Source: Amycolatopsis orientalis DSM 43388 (GTDB lineage: Bacteria; Actinomycetota; Actinomycetes; Mycobacteriales; Pseudonocardiaceae). Taken from it: 64,000 nucleotides of DNA. Every line of letters starts with the position of its first letter. Position 1 is the first letter of the stretch. The position numbers and the translations under genes are program-made. The stretch lies in assembly GCF_000411975.1 (NCBI RefSeq), contig NZ_ASXG01000026.1:1-64000 (forward strand). Reading direction: 5' to 3'. This document shows positions 26,424 through 35,437 of the stretch, in pieces. The notes below the pieces were generated by a model. It was not told the origin of the DNA and ran no database searches. It saw nothing but the letters and a program-made list of their open reading frames with translations.

Positions 26424-26606
26424 GTGAAGATCCAGCAGTCCCCGACCCCGTCCGCAGCGGCCGGTGAAGCCGCGCACAGAGCTTTCCCGGGCAGCCATCC
26501 CTCGGCCGGCGCGCGCTTCGTTCGTGCCGACGGCCCCGTGCCCGTCGCCTTCGGGCGCGCGACCCCGGAATCCGCCCTCGTCTCCGTTGGCGAGGTGCGC
26601 ACATGA
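26424..26606 (+). CDS. Putative 60-residue small protein coupled to an efflux pump
   Basis: A GTG-started ORF of 60 codons (KIQQSPTPSAAAGEAAHRAF...) with the high third-position GC of real genes here. The stop overlaps the MFS start as ATGA (26603-26606), a strong sign of translational coupling. There is no ribosome site, but TATCCT lies six bases upstream, as in leaderless transcripts. No family is recognised. It could be a leader peptide or simply a chance frame. Confidence 0.42.
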   Translation: MKIQQSPTPSAAAGEAAHRAFPGSHPSAGARFVRADGPVPVAFGRATPESALVSVGEVRT

Positions 26607-28045
26607 GCGGCGTCTCGTCGCCCGCGCCCGAGGCCCCGGCGCGGCCGCCCGCCAAGCCCGGGCTGCTGATCGGCGTGCTCGTGCTGTCGGCGTTCGTGAT
26701 GATCCTCAACGAGACCATCCTGAGCATCGCGCTGCGCGACCTCACCGTCGACCTCGCCGTCCCGACCACCACGATCCAGTGGCTCACCAGCGGCTTCCTG
26801 CTGACCATGGCGGTGGTGATCCCGACGACCGGGTTCCTGCTCGAACGGTTCACGCCGCGGCAGGTGTTCGTCTTCTCGCTCGCCTCGTTCAGCCTCGGCA
26901 CGCTGCTGTGCGGCGTCGCGCCCGGCTTCGGGTTGCTGATGGCGGGCCGGGTCGTGCAGGCGTGCGGCACCGCGGTGATGATCCCGCTGCTGATGACCAC
27001 TGTCATGCGGCTCGTCCCGGCCGAGCGCCGCGGCGCGACGATGGGCACGATCAGCATCGTCATCGCGGTCGCGCCCGCGATCGGCCCGACGATCGGCGGC
27101 GCGGTGCTGTCGTCGCTCGGCTGGCGGTGGATGTTCTTCATCGTGCTGCCGCTGTCGCTGGCCGCGCTGGTCACCGGAATGCTGCGGCTGCGGATCGACA
27201 GCGAAACCCGCGCGGTGCCACTCGACGTCCTCTCCGTCGTCCTGTCCGCCGTCGGTTTCGGCGGAGTGCTGTACGGCCTGTCGTCGGCGGGCGAATCCGC
27301 CGAGACGGCGCTGCTGCCGCCGTGGCCGCCCATTGTCGTGGGCGTGGTTTCGCTGGCGGTGTTCGGCTGGCGGCAGCTCCGCCTGCAGCGGCGAGACCGC
27401 GCCCTGCTGGATCTGCGGCCGTTCACCCACCGCAGTTTCGCCGTCGCGCTGGGGCTGAGCGCGGTGCTGTTCATGTGCCTGATCGGCGCGGGCGCGATCC
27501 TGCTGCCGCTGTACCTGCAGACCGTCTTGCACAAGTCCACGTTCGTCAGCGGCCTGGCCGTGCTGCCCGGCGGTCTGGTGCTGGGCCTGCTCGGCCGTCC
27601 GGTCGGCGCCCTGTTCGACCGGGTCGGCGCGCGTCCGCTGGTGCTGCCCGGCGCGCTCGCGATGACGGTCTCGCTGTGGCTGTTCTCGTTGCTGGGCCCG
27701 GATTCGCCGCTGATCGCGGTGATCGGCATCCACATCGTCCTGATGGCCGGCCTCGGCCTGATGATGACGCCGCTGATGACCGAATCGCTGGCGGCGCTGC
27801 CCGACCACCTGTACTCGCACGGCAGCGCGATCCTGTCGACGCTCCAGCAGGTCGCCGGCGCGCTGGGCACCGCGGTGTTCGTCAGTGTCGCGACCGTCAG
27901 CAGCGCCGGACACGCCGCGGTCAGCCCCGATGCGGACGGCCTGCAGACGGCGTTCGTCGTCGCCGGCTGCATCGGAGCGCTCGCCCTGGCCGGTGCCTGG
28001 TTCGTCCGGGCACCCCGCCCGATGCCAGCGGAGAAGGAGGCCTGA
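26603..28045 (+). CDS. DHA2-family (EmrB/QacA-like) MFS drug efflux transporter
   Basis: A protein of 480 residues with about 14 TMs. Motif A-like GFLLERFTPRQVFVFS lies near residue 70, motif C-like AVAPAIGPTIGG near 153, and LGWRWMFFI follows. This is the pattern of proton-driven multidrug exporters. It starts in an ATGA overlap with the preceding 60-codon ORF and is followed 5 bp later by a small gene. No regulator is adjacent. Confidence 0.92.
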   Translation: MSGVSSPAPEAPARPPAKPGLLIGVLVLSAFVMILNETILSIALRDLTVDLAVPTTTIQWLTSGFLLTMAVVIPTTGFLLERFTPRQVFVFSLASFSLGTLLCGVAPGFGLLMAGRVVQACGTAVMIPLLMTTVMRLVPAERRGATMGTISIVIAVAPAIGPTIGGAVLSSLGWRWMFFIVLPLSLAALVTGMLRLRIDSETRAVPLDVLSVVLSAVGFGGVLYGLSSAGESAETALLPPWPPIVVGVVSLAVFGWRQLRLQRRDRALLDLRPFTHRSFAVALGLSAVLFMCLIGAGAILLPLYLQTVLHKSTFVSGLAVLPGGLVLGLLGRPVGALFDRVGARPLVLPGALAMTVSLWLFSLLGPDSPLIAVIGIHIVLMAGLGLMMTPLMTESLAALPDHLYSHGSAILSTLQQVAGALGTAVFVSVATVSSAGHAAVSPDADGLQTAFVVAGCIGALALAGAWFVRAPRPMPAEKEA

Positions 28046-28050
28046 CGCCG

Positions 28051-28455
28051 ATGGACGCAGAGCAGCTCGACGCCGTCGCCCGCGCTTACACCGCGCCGAT
28101 GACCACCATCCGCGGCCGACGCGTCCACCGGCTGGTCATGCGCGGGATGGCTGGCTACGACCACGTCCTGCCAGCCACCACCGCGGACGGTGCCCCGGCA
28201 TTGCTGGCCCTGTCCGCCGACGGCCGAGCCGCCTTCTGCCGCAGCGACGGCCGCGGCCCGTCCGCGGCCCTCGTCACCTGCGGCCCGACGCCCGGCGTCG
28301 CCGTGACGTCCGAGCACGACCTGACGAAGGATTCGCTGCCGGTGCTGAGCTGGACCGTCCGGCATCCCGGGCTGCTGGACGTCGCGGGCCCGCTGACGAT
28401 CACCCCCGGGGAGGCGAACCAGGACGACCTTGACGCGGCCCTGCGGCCTCGGTAG
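28051..28455 (+). CDS. Hypothetical protein downstream of efflux pump
   Basis: A soluble protein of 134 residues I do not recognise. It has an N-terminal helix, then beta-rich sequence (ALLALSADGRAAFCRS, AVTSEHDL) and an acidic end. It follows the pump by 5 bp with AAGGAGG ten bases before ATG 28051, so the two are one operon. Confidence 0.6.
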   Translation: MDAEQLDAVARAYTAPMTTIRGRRVHRLVMRGMAGYDHVLPATTADGAPALLALSADGRAAFCRSDGRGPSAALVTCGPTPGVAVTSEHDLTKDSLPVLSWTVRHPGLLDVAGPLTITPGEANQDDLDAALRPR

Positions 28456-28680
28456 CCGGGTTGGTGCTTTCGGGGCGAGCGACCGGTGTGCGGCTCCGAG
28501 CTGCTCTCTCCGATGCTCGCCAGGCGGTTCGCGAACAGCGCCGAGCTGAGTCAGCGCCAGCCGCGAGCCACTCGGCCAGCGATCAGCCGCGCGCTCCCTG
28601 GACGATCTCGACGTGCGCCGCGGCATTCCCGGGTGCCCCGCAGGAGGAGTTCACGCCAAGATCCGGCCGGAAGAGTCCCA

Positions 28681-28967
28681 GGCTCACCTGCCAAACGCGC
28701 GCCCCATCGTGCTGCGACTCGACCGCGCAGGAACTCGAACATGGACCCACCATCCGGCCGCGCACACTGCCCGGGCTCCCCGGCCGAAAACTCGCGCTCA
28801 GCACGGCCCGACCGACCAAGCTCACCCGTCGAACACGCGCCAGCCCTTCCCACGATCCGACCGACCAGGCACCCCGCCGAACCTGCGCCCTCGCCACAGC
28901 CCGACCGCGCTGACACGCCAAGCTCACCTCACGCGCCGCCCCGGCTCACCGGCCAAACGCACGCTCC
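28681..28967. repeat. Degenerate echoes of the FUSC gene end
   Basis: The FUSC stop region at 28943-28967 (GGCTCACCGGCCAAACGC...) is matched at 22 of 25 positions at 28681-28705. Weaker matches start near 28774, 28819 and 28869, with a short one at 28921. The copies lie in the 490-bp gap beyond the stop codon, read in the same orientation, and hold no gene. Confidence 0.72.
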
Positions 28968-30531
28968 CAGCGTTCGACGTCCCGAATCCCGCCCTCGGGC
29001 GCGGACCAGCAGGCTTGGAGCAAGTCGTAACCGTCGTGGACGAGTGCGGCGTGGGCAGGCCACCGCTGGGCGGCCCAACCGGGTTCGTTGTGCGCCGAGT
29101 CCACCCCGGCGCGGGTCGCGCCTTCCAGTTCGAACTGGAGATCCCGGCGTGCCGCCGCCCGCGGGACCGGCGCGCTGGCCAGCACTGCCCGCGCCGCGGC
29201 GCGCACGCGGGATCCGGTCCAGTCCAACGTCTTCCGGTGCGCGCGCGGTGCCACCGTGTACTGCACCGCCACCGCCACGACGACCCCGATCGCCGTCTGT
29301 GCGAAGCGGTCCGCCACCGCGGGCCACACCGGTCCGGGCAGGCTCGCCACCCCGGCGGCCAGCAGGGCGAGCGGCGTGATGACGACTGTCGCCACCGCGT
29401 AGTTCCGCGGCACCACCAGCTCCACGCAGAACTGCAGCACGGCCAGAATCAAGATCAGCACAATCCCGGACGGCGCGACCATCATCACCAATCCGAACAG
29501 CACCAGCCCCACCGCGGTACCGGCGAACCGGTGCAGCGCACGGACATTCGCCCGCCGCCGATCCAATCCCTGCTGCAACACCACCAGCGCATTGAGCACC
29601 GCCCAATGCGGCCGGCCGAAGCCGACTGCCACCGCCAGTTCTCCAGCGACCACGCACCCGACGCCCGCGCGCAACGCCGTCAACGCGGCGTGCGAACGCA
29701 ACGGAACCGCCCGGCGCAACCGGTATCCGATGTTCGGCCGCGGCAACGGCAACTTCCCTGGCGGCAGTTCGACGGACTCGCCCGGCGACGCGTCCGCGAA
29801 CCGCCGGTGCGCGGCAAGCAACCTCGCGATCAGATCCGGTTGCGTACCCCGGCGCGGATGTCCCGCGTCGTGCAGCGCAGTCCACGCCGCCGAGACCGCG
29901 GCACCAGCAGCGTGCCGGGTTTCCGCTCGGCCGAGACGAACGCGTCAACCGCCCGGACGGCACGTTCGACGGCCGTCCGCTCCGGTTTGGTCCGGTCGGC
30001 CAGTACCCCGGCCATCGACACCAGCACCGACGAGCCGACACCCGCCGCGGCGCACCCCAGCACGACCCACGGCCGGGCACCCGCCTCGACCGCCGCCTGC
30101 GCGCCAGCACACACGAGCGCGAAGAACAATGGCCCCGGCGGGCCAAGCCGCAACGCGTCGACGACGTACGTCGCGAGAACCGCGACCACCGAAACCACCA
30201 GCACCGACACCGGACCCGGCGGAACCACCGTCCCTACCGAAGCACCCAACGCAGCCGCCGCGAGCAACGCGGCGCCAGCAGCAGCCACGACGCCCGCCCG
30301 CACCCGGTACGGCCGCCCCTCGCCGTACAAGACCGCGAACGTCCCGAGCGTGACGAACAACGCCGAGGCCGACGCCCCCGCCAGCACCAGCGCGATCCCC
30401 GGCACCGCCACCGCGGCGGCGGCCCGCAGCCCCGCCGACCACCTCCGCCCGACCGGCGGCAGAGCGAACATCAGCGCCCGGAACCCCGCCACGCGAGGCA
30501 ACTGCTCAACCGGCTCGGGCGACGATCCCAT
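28946..30531 (-). pseudogene. FUSC-family membrane transporter, frameshifted
   Basis: Two adjacent frames make one FUSC-like protein of about 530 residues. The N-terminal half (30531 to 29830) has about five TMs and ends in VDAFVSAERKPGTLL, then reads nonsense to a TGA. The C-terminal half continues in another frame: ALHDAGHPRRG, then LLAAHRRFADA and a second TM set, ending at 28946 (as an isolated ORF, from TTG 29821). The frames join near 29915-29920, where one extra C in a CCC run would restore one protein. Either this is a real inactivating deletion or a sequencing error. FUSC proteins are thought to export aromatic acids or siderophores. Confidence 0.78.
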
Positions 30532-30865
30532 CCACCCATCCCAACACGCCGCGACCCGCCCGGAAAGCCCGGCCACACCACGCAGAGACGGCGAGCACAC
30601 TCCAAGCCAGCACGCTCCCGGCGAACCAGCCCACGCGCGTCGGAGCGCCCCGGATCTCGATGCCCTGCCCGACGAAGGCGCGGCAGTCGAATCGCTCGGT
30701 CGTCTTCAACGCGCGGCCGCTGCGACTCAACCCGGCCAGCTGCGCTTCACGAACATCCGCAGCCCGTGCCATACCCGCGACATCCCCTGATCATCCCGAC
30801 CTGTCACACCGTCTTCGCCGTTGTCTGTCAGGCTCCGCCCGCCGTCTCCAGCCCGATCAGGCGCT
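30532..30865. other. Intergenic stretch without a supported gene
   Basis: About 330 bp. The minus-strand frame 30506-30772 has a hydrophobic patch but overlaps the FUSC start and has no family. Nothing else is seen. Confidence 0.5.
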
Positions 30866-31128
30866 TCATCCACAAGGAATGATGCGGGACTCCTCGGCAA
30901 TCGAGGCTCCCCACTCGATCAACCACGACAGAACTGGATGCGCTCGCAAGGAAGCCCGAATTGTCTCCGGGAATCTCAGTAACGGCGCACGTCCGTCGAG
31001 GTCCCGCGTTTCCGCGGTAACCAGTACAGCAAGCGCACTCGGAGTACCGAATTCGGATAAACACGATGCCGCCAGTGCGGAATTCGGGGCGGCGTGGCCG
31101 GTCTCAACTTTGCTCAGGCCCCTTGCTG
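30866..31128 (-). pseudogene. Remnant of an XRE/DUF5753-type regulator
   Basis: A minus-strand frame reads GLSKVETGHAAPNSALAASC, then LSEFGTPSALAVLVTAETRD and RAHPVLSWLIEWGAS before a stop. This matches the second half of an XRE helix-turn-helix and the start of a DUF5753 domain, which normally continues into a PGLLQT motif that is missing. The beginning of the HTH is also missing. Codons are less GC-rich (AAA, GTT, TTA, TTC) than in neighbours, as expected for a decaying or foreign gene. These regulators are very numerous in Amycolatopsis-type genomes. Confidence 0.55.
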
Positions 31129-31203
31129 CAGTGCACCCCACCGGGCCAGCCCGAATGAGGTGCGCAGCGGTGCAGTTCCACCCCGAAGGTCGCGCGCTGT
31201 CTC

Positions 31204-31392
31204 TTATCGCCTCCAGCATGCCGGTCCGGCATACGTCGGGCCGTGATGTCTCGGCGCGGTCCGCACCGAGACCGGCGGCGCCACCGGCTCGGGACCGCCC
31301 GGATGGCCGAGGGCGAGACCGGACACGAGCGCCACCGCGGCGAGCCACAACGCGGCCCGCACCAGCAGGGAAACCGAACAGACGACCTTCAC
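31204..31392 (-). CDS. Putative small secreted protein
   Basis: A 62-residue protein with a convincing signal peptide: KVVC start, hydrophobic core at about residues 6-26 and possible cleavage after SGLALG. A Pro/His-rich mature part of about 35 residues follows. GTG 31392 has GGAAGGAG six bases upstream. No family is recognised. Confidence 0.6.
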   Translation of the reverse strand: MKVVCSVSLLVRAALWLAAVALVSGLALGHPGGPEPVAPPVSVRTAPRHHGPTYAGPACWRR

Positions 31393-31745
31393 GACCAGCT
31401 CCTTCCGAGGATTTCCGCCCCGCTCGATCGGCGGCTTGTCCCGAGAATGCGGCGTCCGGCGGCAATCGGGGAAGGAGTTTCCCGTTTCCGCCTTAATCGC
31501 GTGAACGAGAAACCGGAGCCGGAAGCCGCGGCCGACCGGCCGCGGACTAGAACAGTCGCCCGCCGTTTCGGGAAGGCGCCATCCGAGCGAATTTCCGCAG
31601 CCGATAAACCCGCCCGCACCAACCGGATGCGGGAATGGGAAATCGTTCCGGTCACAGTCCGTGCGCCGGCCCGGACGAGACTGGACATCGGCCGCCGCGT
31701 TGGGGAACAGTGACTGCCGGGCGGGGAGACGCGAGGGAGGAACGG
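31393..31745. other. Divergent intergenic region
   Basis: About 350 bp between the small secreted protein and the next plus-strand gene. It is slightly less GC-rich than its surroundings, as promoter regions here tend to be. No gene or clear operator is seen. Confidence 0.5.
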
Positions 31746-32705
31746 GTGGAACCGAACGCGGCGGACTTGGTCGCGGAATTGAAAGTCCTCCGGAAGGGGC
31801 GCGGCGTATTCACGACTCCGCTCGGGATTCGGGTCGGCCCGGTCCTGCGCGAGGTGTGCGGGATTCCGGACAACGCGGAAAACGTCGAGATCCGCGACCG
31901 GCTCGCGCACGTGCTGGAGCCGCTGGCCCACACCCTCCCGGACGACCTCCGGATCGCCGTCCTCGCCGCGTTCGCGATGCACGAGCCGGCGCGCAAGCCG
32001 TTCTACCAGGAACGGGTGCACTGGGCCGCGCGCGAGCTGGACCGCGACGACCGCACGATCCGGCGGCGCATCGACGAGGGCATCGAGCACGTCGCGCACC
32101 TCGCGCTCGCCGGACCGCGCGAGAACGGACGCCGGCCCGCGCCCGACGGCAGCTGGCACACCGAGCTGCTGCGCGTCTCCCTCGCCTTGGACCAGGAGCG
32201 GCCCGAGGTGTTCGAGTTCCGGCGGATCGTCGCCGACGCCGACGAGGTCGCCGAACTGGACCTCGCGCTCACCCTCACCACCACCTCCCCGGCCGCCGGC
32301 CCGGTGCGGGAGAGCGACCTGGACGTCGACGTCTTCCACGGCGGCACGCTGGTCCGCCGCGCGATGGAGTCGAACGACCGGGTCGGGCTGGCGCTGCGGC
32401 TGGCCGAGCCGTTGCCGCGGGGGGAAAAGCACGATCTCTCCCTCCGGTTCCGCGCGGAGTTCCGGCATCCGCACTACGTGTGCGTGCCGCGGCATCCGGT
32501 CGACCAGTTCGACCTGCACGTGCGCTTCCCGGCCGCGCCGCCGGCCGAAATCGTGCGGCTGGACCGCGTGTTCCAGGACGACGCGCGCGATCCGCGCGCC
32601 CGCGGCACGGCGGTGACCCCGGACGGCTCAGGCGAGGTGCACCTCCGCTTCGACCGCCTCGCGCCCGGGTTCGCCTACGGCGTCCGGTGGAGCCCGGCCG
32701 GCTGA
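31746..32705 (+). CDS. Uncharacterised actinobacterial protein
   Basis: A soluble protein of 319 residues. The first about 110 residues are helical (AADLVAELKVLRKGRGVFT; VREVCGIPDNAENVEIRDRL-like stretch; DRDDRTIRRRIDEGI). A beta-rich second half (about 150-315) may be an immunoglobulin-like or sensor domain. I know similar proteins only as hypotheticals. GTG 31746 follows GAGGGAGG. The DDRTIRRRI helix could bind nucleic acid, as inference. Confidence 0.72.
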   Translation: MEPNAADLVAELKVLRKGRGVFTTPLGIRVGPVLREVCGIPDNAENVEIRDRLAHVLEPLAHTLPDDLRIAVLAAFAMHEPARKPFYQERVHWAARELDRDDRTIRRRIDEGIEHVAHLALAGPRENGRRPAPDGSWHTELLRVSLALDQERPEVFEFRRIVADADEVAELDLALTLTTTSPAAGPVRESDLDVDVFHGGTLVRRAMESNDRVGLALRLAEPLPRGEKHDLSLRFRAEFRHPHYVCVPRHPVDQFDLHVRFPAAPPAEIVRLDRVFQDDARDPRARGTAVTPDGSGEVHLRFDRLAPGFAYGVRWSPAG

Positions 32706-32984
32706 ACCTCGCCCGGCCGGGCCCGCGCTCAATGCGTGATCATCGCGTTTCCCCTTCCCGGCCGGGATTTCTCCGACCGCACCGGGATCGGCTCCGCCCC
32801 GAGCCGCGCTACCGGCGGACGGAACCTGTCCAAGATCTGTCCAGGTCGGCGCGGATTCCGTTGCCGGGCAACGGACAGAAGCTGGACAACACCTGCGCGG
32901 GCGCAACGTCCGCACCCGGGCGCCCGACTCCCGGATCGAGCGGGCGAGACCACCGCGGCCGCCCGTACGAAAGGAACGCCCCCT

Positions 32985-33635
32985 ATGCCCACCGCCACCG
33001 TGCCCGAACCGGTCGAAGGCTATGTCCCGCTCGCCGCGCTGCCGCGCCCGTCGGCGCTCGCGCAGCGCTTGGAAACCGTGGTCCGCGCGGCCCGCGACGG
33101 CGTCCCCGGCGCGGCTCCGGAACTGCTGGAGCTGCTGAAACCGGTCATCGCGCGCTACTGTCGCGCCCGCATCGGCGGACGCGACCTGTCGTATCTGTCG
33201 GCCGACGACGTCGCGCAGGAAGTGTGCATCGCGGTCCTGCAGGCGGTGCCGGGCTACGAGGACCGCGGCGGATCCTTCCTGCACCTGGTGCGCGCGATCG
33301 CGGCGAACAAGGTGGCCGACGCGTTCCGCGCGGTGTCGCGCGACCGTTCGCGGCCGGTGTCCGACGTCCCGGAAAACCCCGATCTCGGCGACGGCCCCGA
33401 ATCGCACACGCTGACCGCCGACCTCGGCGCCTCGCTCGGCAGGCTGCTGGCCGGAATGCCGAAGCTGCAGCAGGAAATCCTGACGCTGCGCGTCGTCGTC
33501 GGCCTGACGTCGGCCGAAACGGCGAAGGCGCTGGGGATCTCGCCGGGCAACGTCCGGGTGACGCAATGCCGCGCGCTGGCGAAACTGCGCGACTCGATCC
33601 GCGAGCAGGGACTCGCCGAAACACTGCTGGCGTGA
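32985..33635 (+). CDS. shbA: ShbA/SigD-like ECF sigma factor
   Basis: An ECF sigma factor of 216 residues. Region 2 reads YLSADDVAQEVCIAVLQAVPGY near residues 65-86 with AIAANKVADAFRAV following. Region 4 reads LGISPGNVRVTQCRALAKLR near 178-197. The wording matches Streptomyces ShbA and mycobacterial SigD, which help drive housekeeping sigma or late-growth genes. ATG 32985 follows AAAGGAAC. No anti-sigma gene is adjacent. Promoters at 39429 and 40333 in this window have boxes that may suit it. Its 3' end is duplicated at 33808-33892. Confidence 0.85.
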   Translation: MPTATVPEPVEGYVPLAALPRPSALAQRLETVVRAARDGVPGAAPELLELLKPVIARYCRARIGGRDLSYLSADDVAQEVCIAVLQAVPGYEDRGGSFLHLVRAIAANKVADAFRAVSRDRSRPVSDVPENPDLGDGPESHTLTADLGASLGRLLAGMPKLQQEILTLRVVVGLTSAETAKALGISPGNVRVTQCRALAKLRDSIREQGLAETLLA

Positions 33636-34077
33636 ATTCCCGCCATCGCCCGCACTGGTCCGGACCACGCCCGAAACAATCCCCGAAGTTCACCCGCGCG
33701 GGCCGCCTCGCCGAGCACGAGCAGGCCCGCGGCCGGAGCGGCTCACCCGCTTCGAGCCAACACTGCATCCAGCGCAGGAACACGATCCGATCGGTCCTTA
33801 CCCGCACCGTCCGGGTGACGCAACGCCGCGCGCTGGCGAAACTGCACGACTCGATCCGCGAACTAGTACTCGCCGAAACACTGCTCGCGTGAAAACGCAA
33901 CGTCCCCGCACTGGTCCGGACCACCGGCGAAGAACTTTCCGAAGTTCACCCGCTCGGGCCACCTCGGGCGCTTCGGACGGGCCGGGAACGCCGGGTCCGG
34001 GACCGGCTCAGCCCGCGTCGAGCCGCCGCTTCATCCGGCGCAGGAACGCGATCCGGTCGGTCTCCACGCGCACCGCG
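33551..34077. repeat. Tandem duplication of a sigma-factor 3' end and the opposing STAS 3' end
   Basis: The last 85 bases of the sigma gene (33551-33635) are repeated at 33808-33892, about nine in ten identical and including the TGA. The following spacer with CACTGGTCCGGACCAC repeats at 33653 and 33909. The end of the convergent STAS gene (near 34017-34077) has a copy at about 33752-33807. The period is about 257-266 bp, so one event copied the whole convergent junction. Confidence 0.88.
33808..33892 (+). pseudogene. Duplicated sigma region 4 tail fragment
   Basis: A copy of the last 28 codons of the ShbA-like gene. It still reads RALAKLHDSIRE and ends in AETLLA plus TGA. Several changes alter residues, and there is no start or upstream domain. 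It is a by-product of the junction duplication and cannot make a sigma factor. Confidence 0.8.
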
Positions 34078-34424
34078 GTGCGGTCCGGGTAGATGTCGAA
34101 CACCCCGGTCATCCCGGTTTCGGCGAGCCGGCGGCCCGCCGCGCCGGAGGGGTCCGCGAGCAGCCGCAGCACCACGCCCTCGGCGGCCGCGCGGTCCTGC
34201 GCGGCCCGCAGGACGTGCACGCCCGCGTCGGTGAGCTCGGTCAGCCCGGTCAGGTCCAGCACGAGCGCCATCGGGCGTTTGGCCAGCGCGAACGTCACCG
34301 CCCGCACCACCACCAGCGCGGTGCCGGCGTCGAGCTCCCCCGCCAGCAGCAGCGTGAGCACGTCGAGGTCGTCGTAGCGGTACGACGACTTCAGCCGTGC
34401 CGATCCCTGTGAGCCGGCTTCCAT
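34008..34424 (-). CDS. STAS-domain (anti-anti-sigma-like) protein lacking phospho-Ser
   Basis: A STAS domain of 138 residues (VLTLLLAGELDAGTALVVVR; ALVLDLTGLTELTDAGVHVL). Classical anti-sigma antagonists have a D-S-S-G motif whose Ser is phosphorylated by the anti-sigma kinase. Here the position reads T-D-A-G. It therefore cannot be switched in the normal way and may be permanently active or serve another role. It is convergent with the ShbA-like gene. No anti-sigma kinase is adjacent. Confidence 0.8.
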   Translation of the reverse strand: MEAGSQGSARLKSSYRYDDLDVLTLLLAGELDAGTALVVVRAVTFALAKRPMALVLDLTGLTELTDAGVHVLRAAQDRAAAEGVVLRLLADPSGAAGRRLAETGMTGVFDIYPDRTAVRVETDRIAFLRRMKRRLDAG

Positions 34425-34636
34425 CCGCGTGCTGCACTCCCTGTCCAGGCGGGGCCCGTCGCACCCGCTCGTCCACCCGACACCATTCTGGACCTCGAGG
34501 CATGGTGACCGCGCTCACAGTCCGCGTCCGCACCGATCCGGCGCGGGCTGCACCGCTTGACCTACGACGAAAGTCGGGAACTGAGCGGGCCCAAACCTTC
34601 GGCGGGTTCCGTCATTTACCGACATTCACGACGGTG

Positions 34637-34651
34637 GGTCAGTACCTGACC
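34637..34651. promoter_or_regulatory. Inverted repeat upstream of secreted protease
   Basis: GGTCAG-TAC-CTGACC, a perfect 6-base inverted repeat 34 bp before the protease GTG. It is a possible operator in the 260-bp region between the STAS gene and the protease. Confidence 0.4.
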
Positions 34652-34684
34652 GCTACTCCCCGTACCCACCGGAGTTGATCCCCA

Positions 34685-35392
34685 GTGCGAATCGCGCGTA
34701 CCGCCGCAGTCCTGTCCGGCTTGGCCTTCGCCGCCGTCGCCGCGGCCTCCCCGGCCGCGGCCGCTCCCGCCCAGCCCGCCATCATCGACGGCAGCACCGC
34801 CGACTCCCTGCACGCCGCCGCCCGGATGTTCGCCGGCGGCCAGGAACTCTGTTCCGCCACGATCATCGCGCCCGACTGGATCCTGACCGCTCGGCACTGC
34901 ACGCAGGGCGCCGGCGGCAAGCAGATCACCTTCCACGTCGGCAGCCTCGACCAGACCCAGGGCACCGAGGTCTCCGCGACGTCGGTGCACGACTCCCCTG
35001 ACGCGGACATCTCGCTGGTGCAGATCGACCAGAAGGTCCAGACCGAGTACGCGCCGCTCGGCACCGCGGGCGACGTCAACGTCGGCGACACCGCGCAGGT
35101 CTACGGCTGGGGCGCGACCTGCACCGACCAGCCGGAGATCAACTGCCAGTCGCAGGTGCTGAAGGTGGCGAACGTCCAGGTCACCTCGGTCGACTGCCCG
35201 GACGGCGCGGCCGGCGTCTCGGTGTGCGCCAACCGCGGCGACGGCATCACCGCAGGCGGCGACTCCGGCGGCCCGATGTACGCGAACGGCAAGCAGGTCG
35301 GCGTCGCCTCCACCAGCGACCGCCAGTCCTACACCGCCTACATCAACGTCACCCGCTACCGCGACTGGATCCAGTCGGTCGCGGGCGTCTGA
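34685..35392 (+). CDS. Secreted trypsin-like serine protease
   Basis: A chymotrypsin-fold (S1) protease of 235 residues. The signal peptide is at about 1-27, ending in ASPAAAA. The catalytic triad is His in LTARHCTQ near 70, Asp in SPDADISLVQI near 104 and Ser in GGDSGGP near 198. Two pairs of cysteines suggest disulfides. GTG 34685 follows GGAG. It acts outside the cell in protein breakdown. A hairpin terminator follows at 35398. Confidence 0.93.
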   Translation: MRIARTAAVLSGLAFAAVAAASPAAAAPAQPAIIDGSTADSLHAAARMFAGGQELCSATIIAPDWILTARHCTQGAGGKQITFHVGSLDQTQGTEVSATSVHDSPDADISLVQIDQKVQTEYAPLGTAGDVNVGDTAQVYGWGATCTDQPEINCQSQVLKVANVQVTSVDCPDGAAGVSVCANRGDGITAGGDSGGPMYANGKQVGVASTSDRQSYTAYINVTRYRDWIQSVAGV

Positions 35393-35397
35393 TCCGC

Positions 35398-35437
35398 AGC
35401 GGCCCGGACCCGGACGGATCCCCGGGCCCGGGCCGCT
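35398..35437 (+). terminator. Hairpin terminator after the protease
   Basis: AGCGGCCCGG at 35398-35407 pairs with CCGGGCCGCT at 35428-35437, just after the protease stop, followed by a short T-rich stretch. Confidence 0.75.

Noticed and set aside
28681..28967. CRISPR array or MITE in the repeat-rich gaps
   Set aside because: Copies are degenerate, unevenly spaced and match the adjoining gene end; no cas genes, spacers of fixed length or terminal inverted repeats.
30506..30772. 88-codon minus-strand ORF with a hydrophobic patch
   Set aside because: It overlaps the FUSC start in another frame, has no ribosome site and no family.
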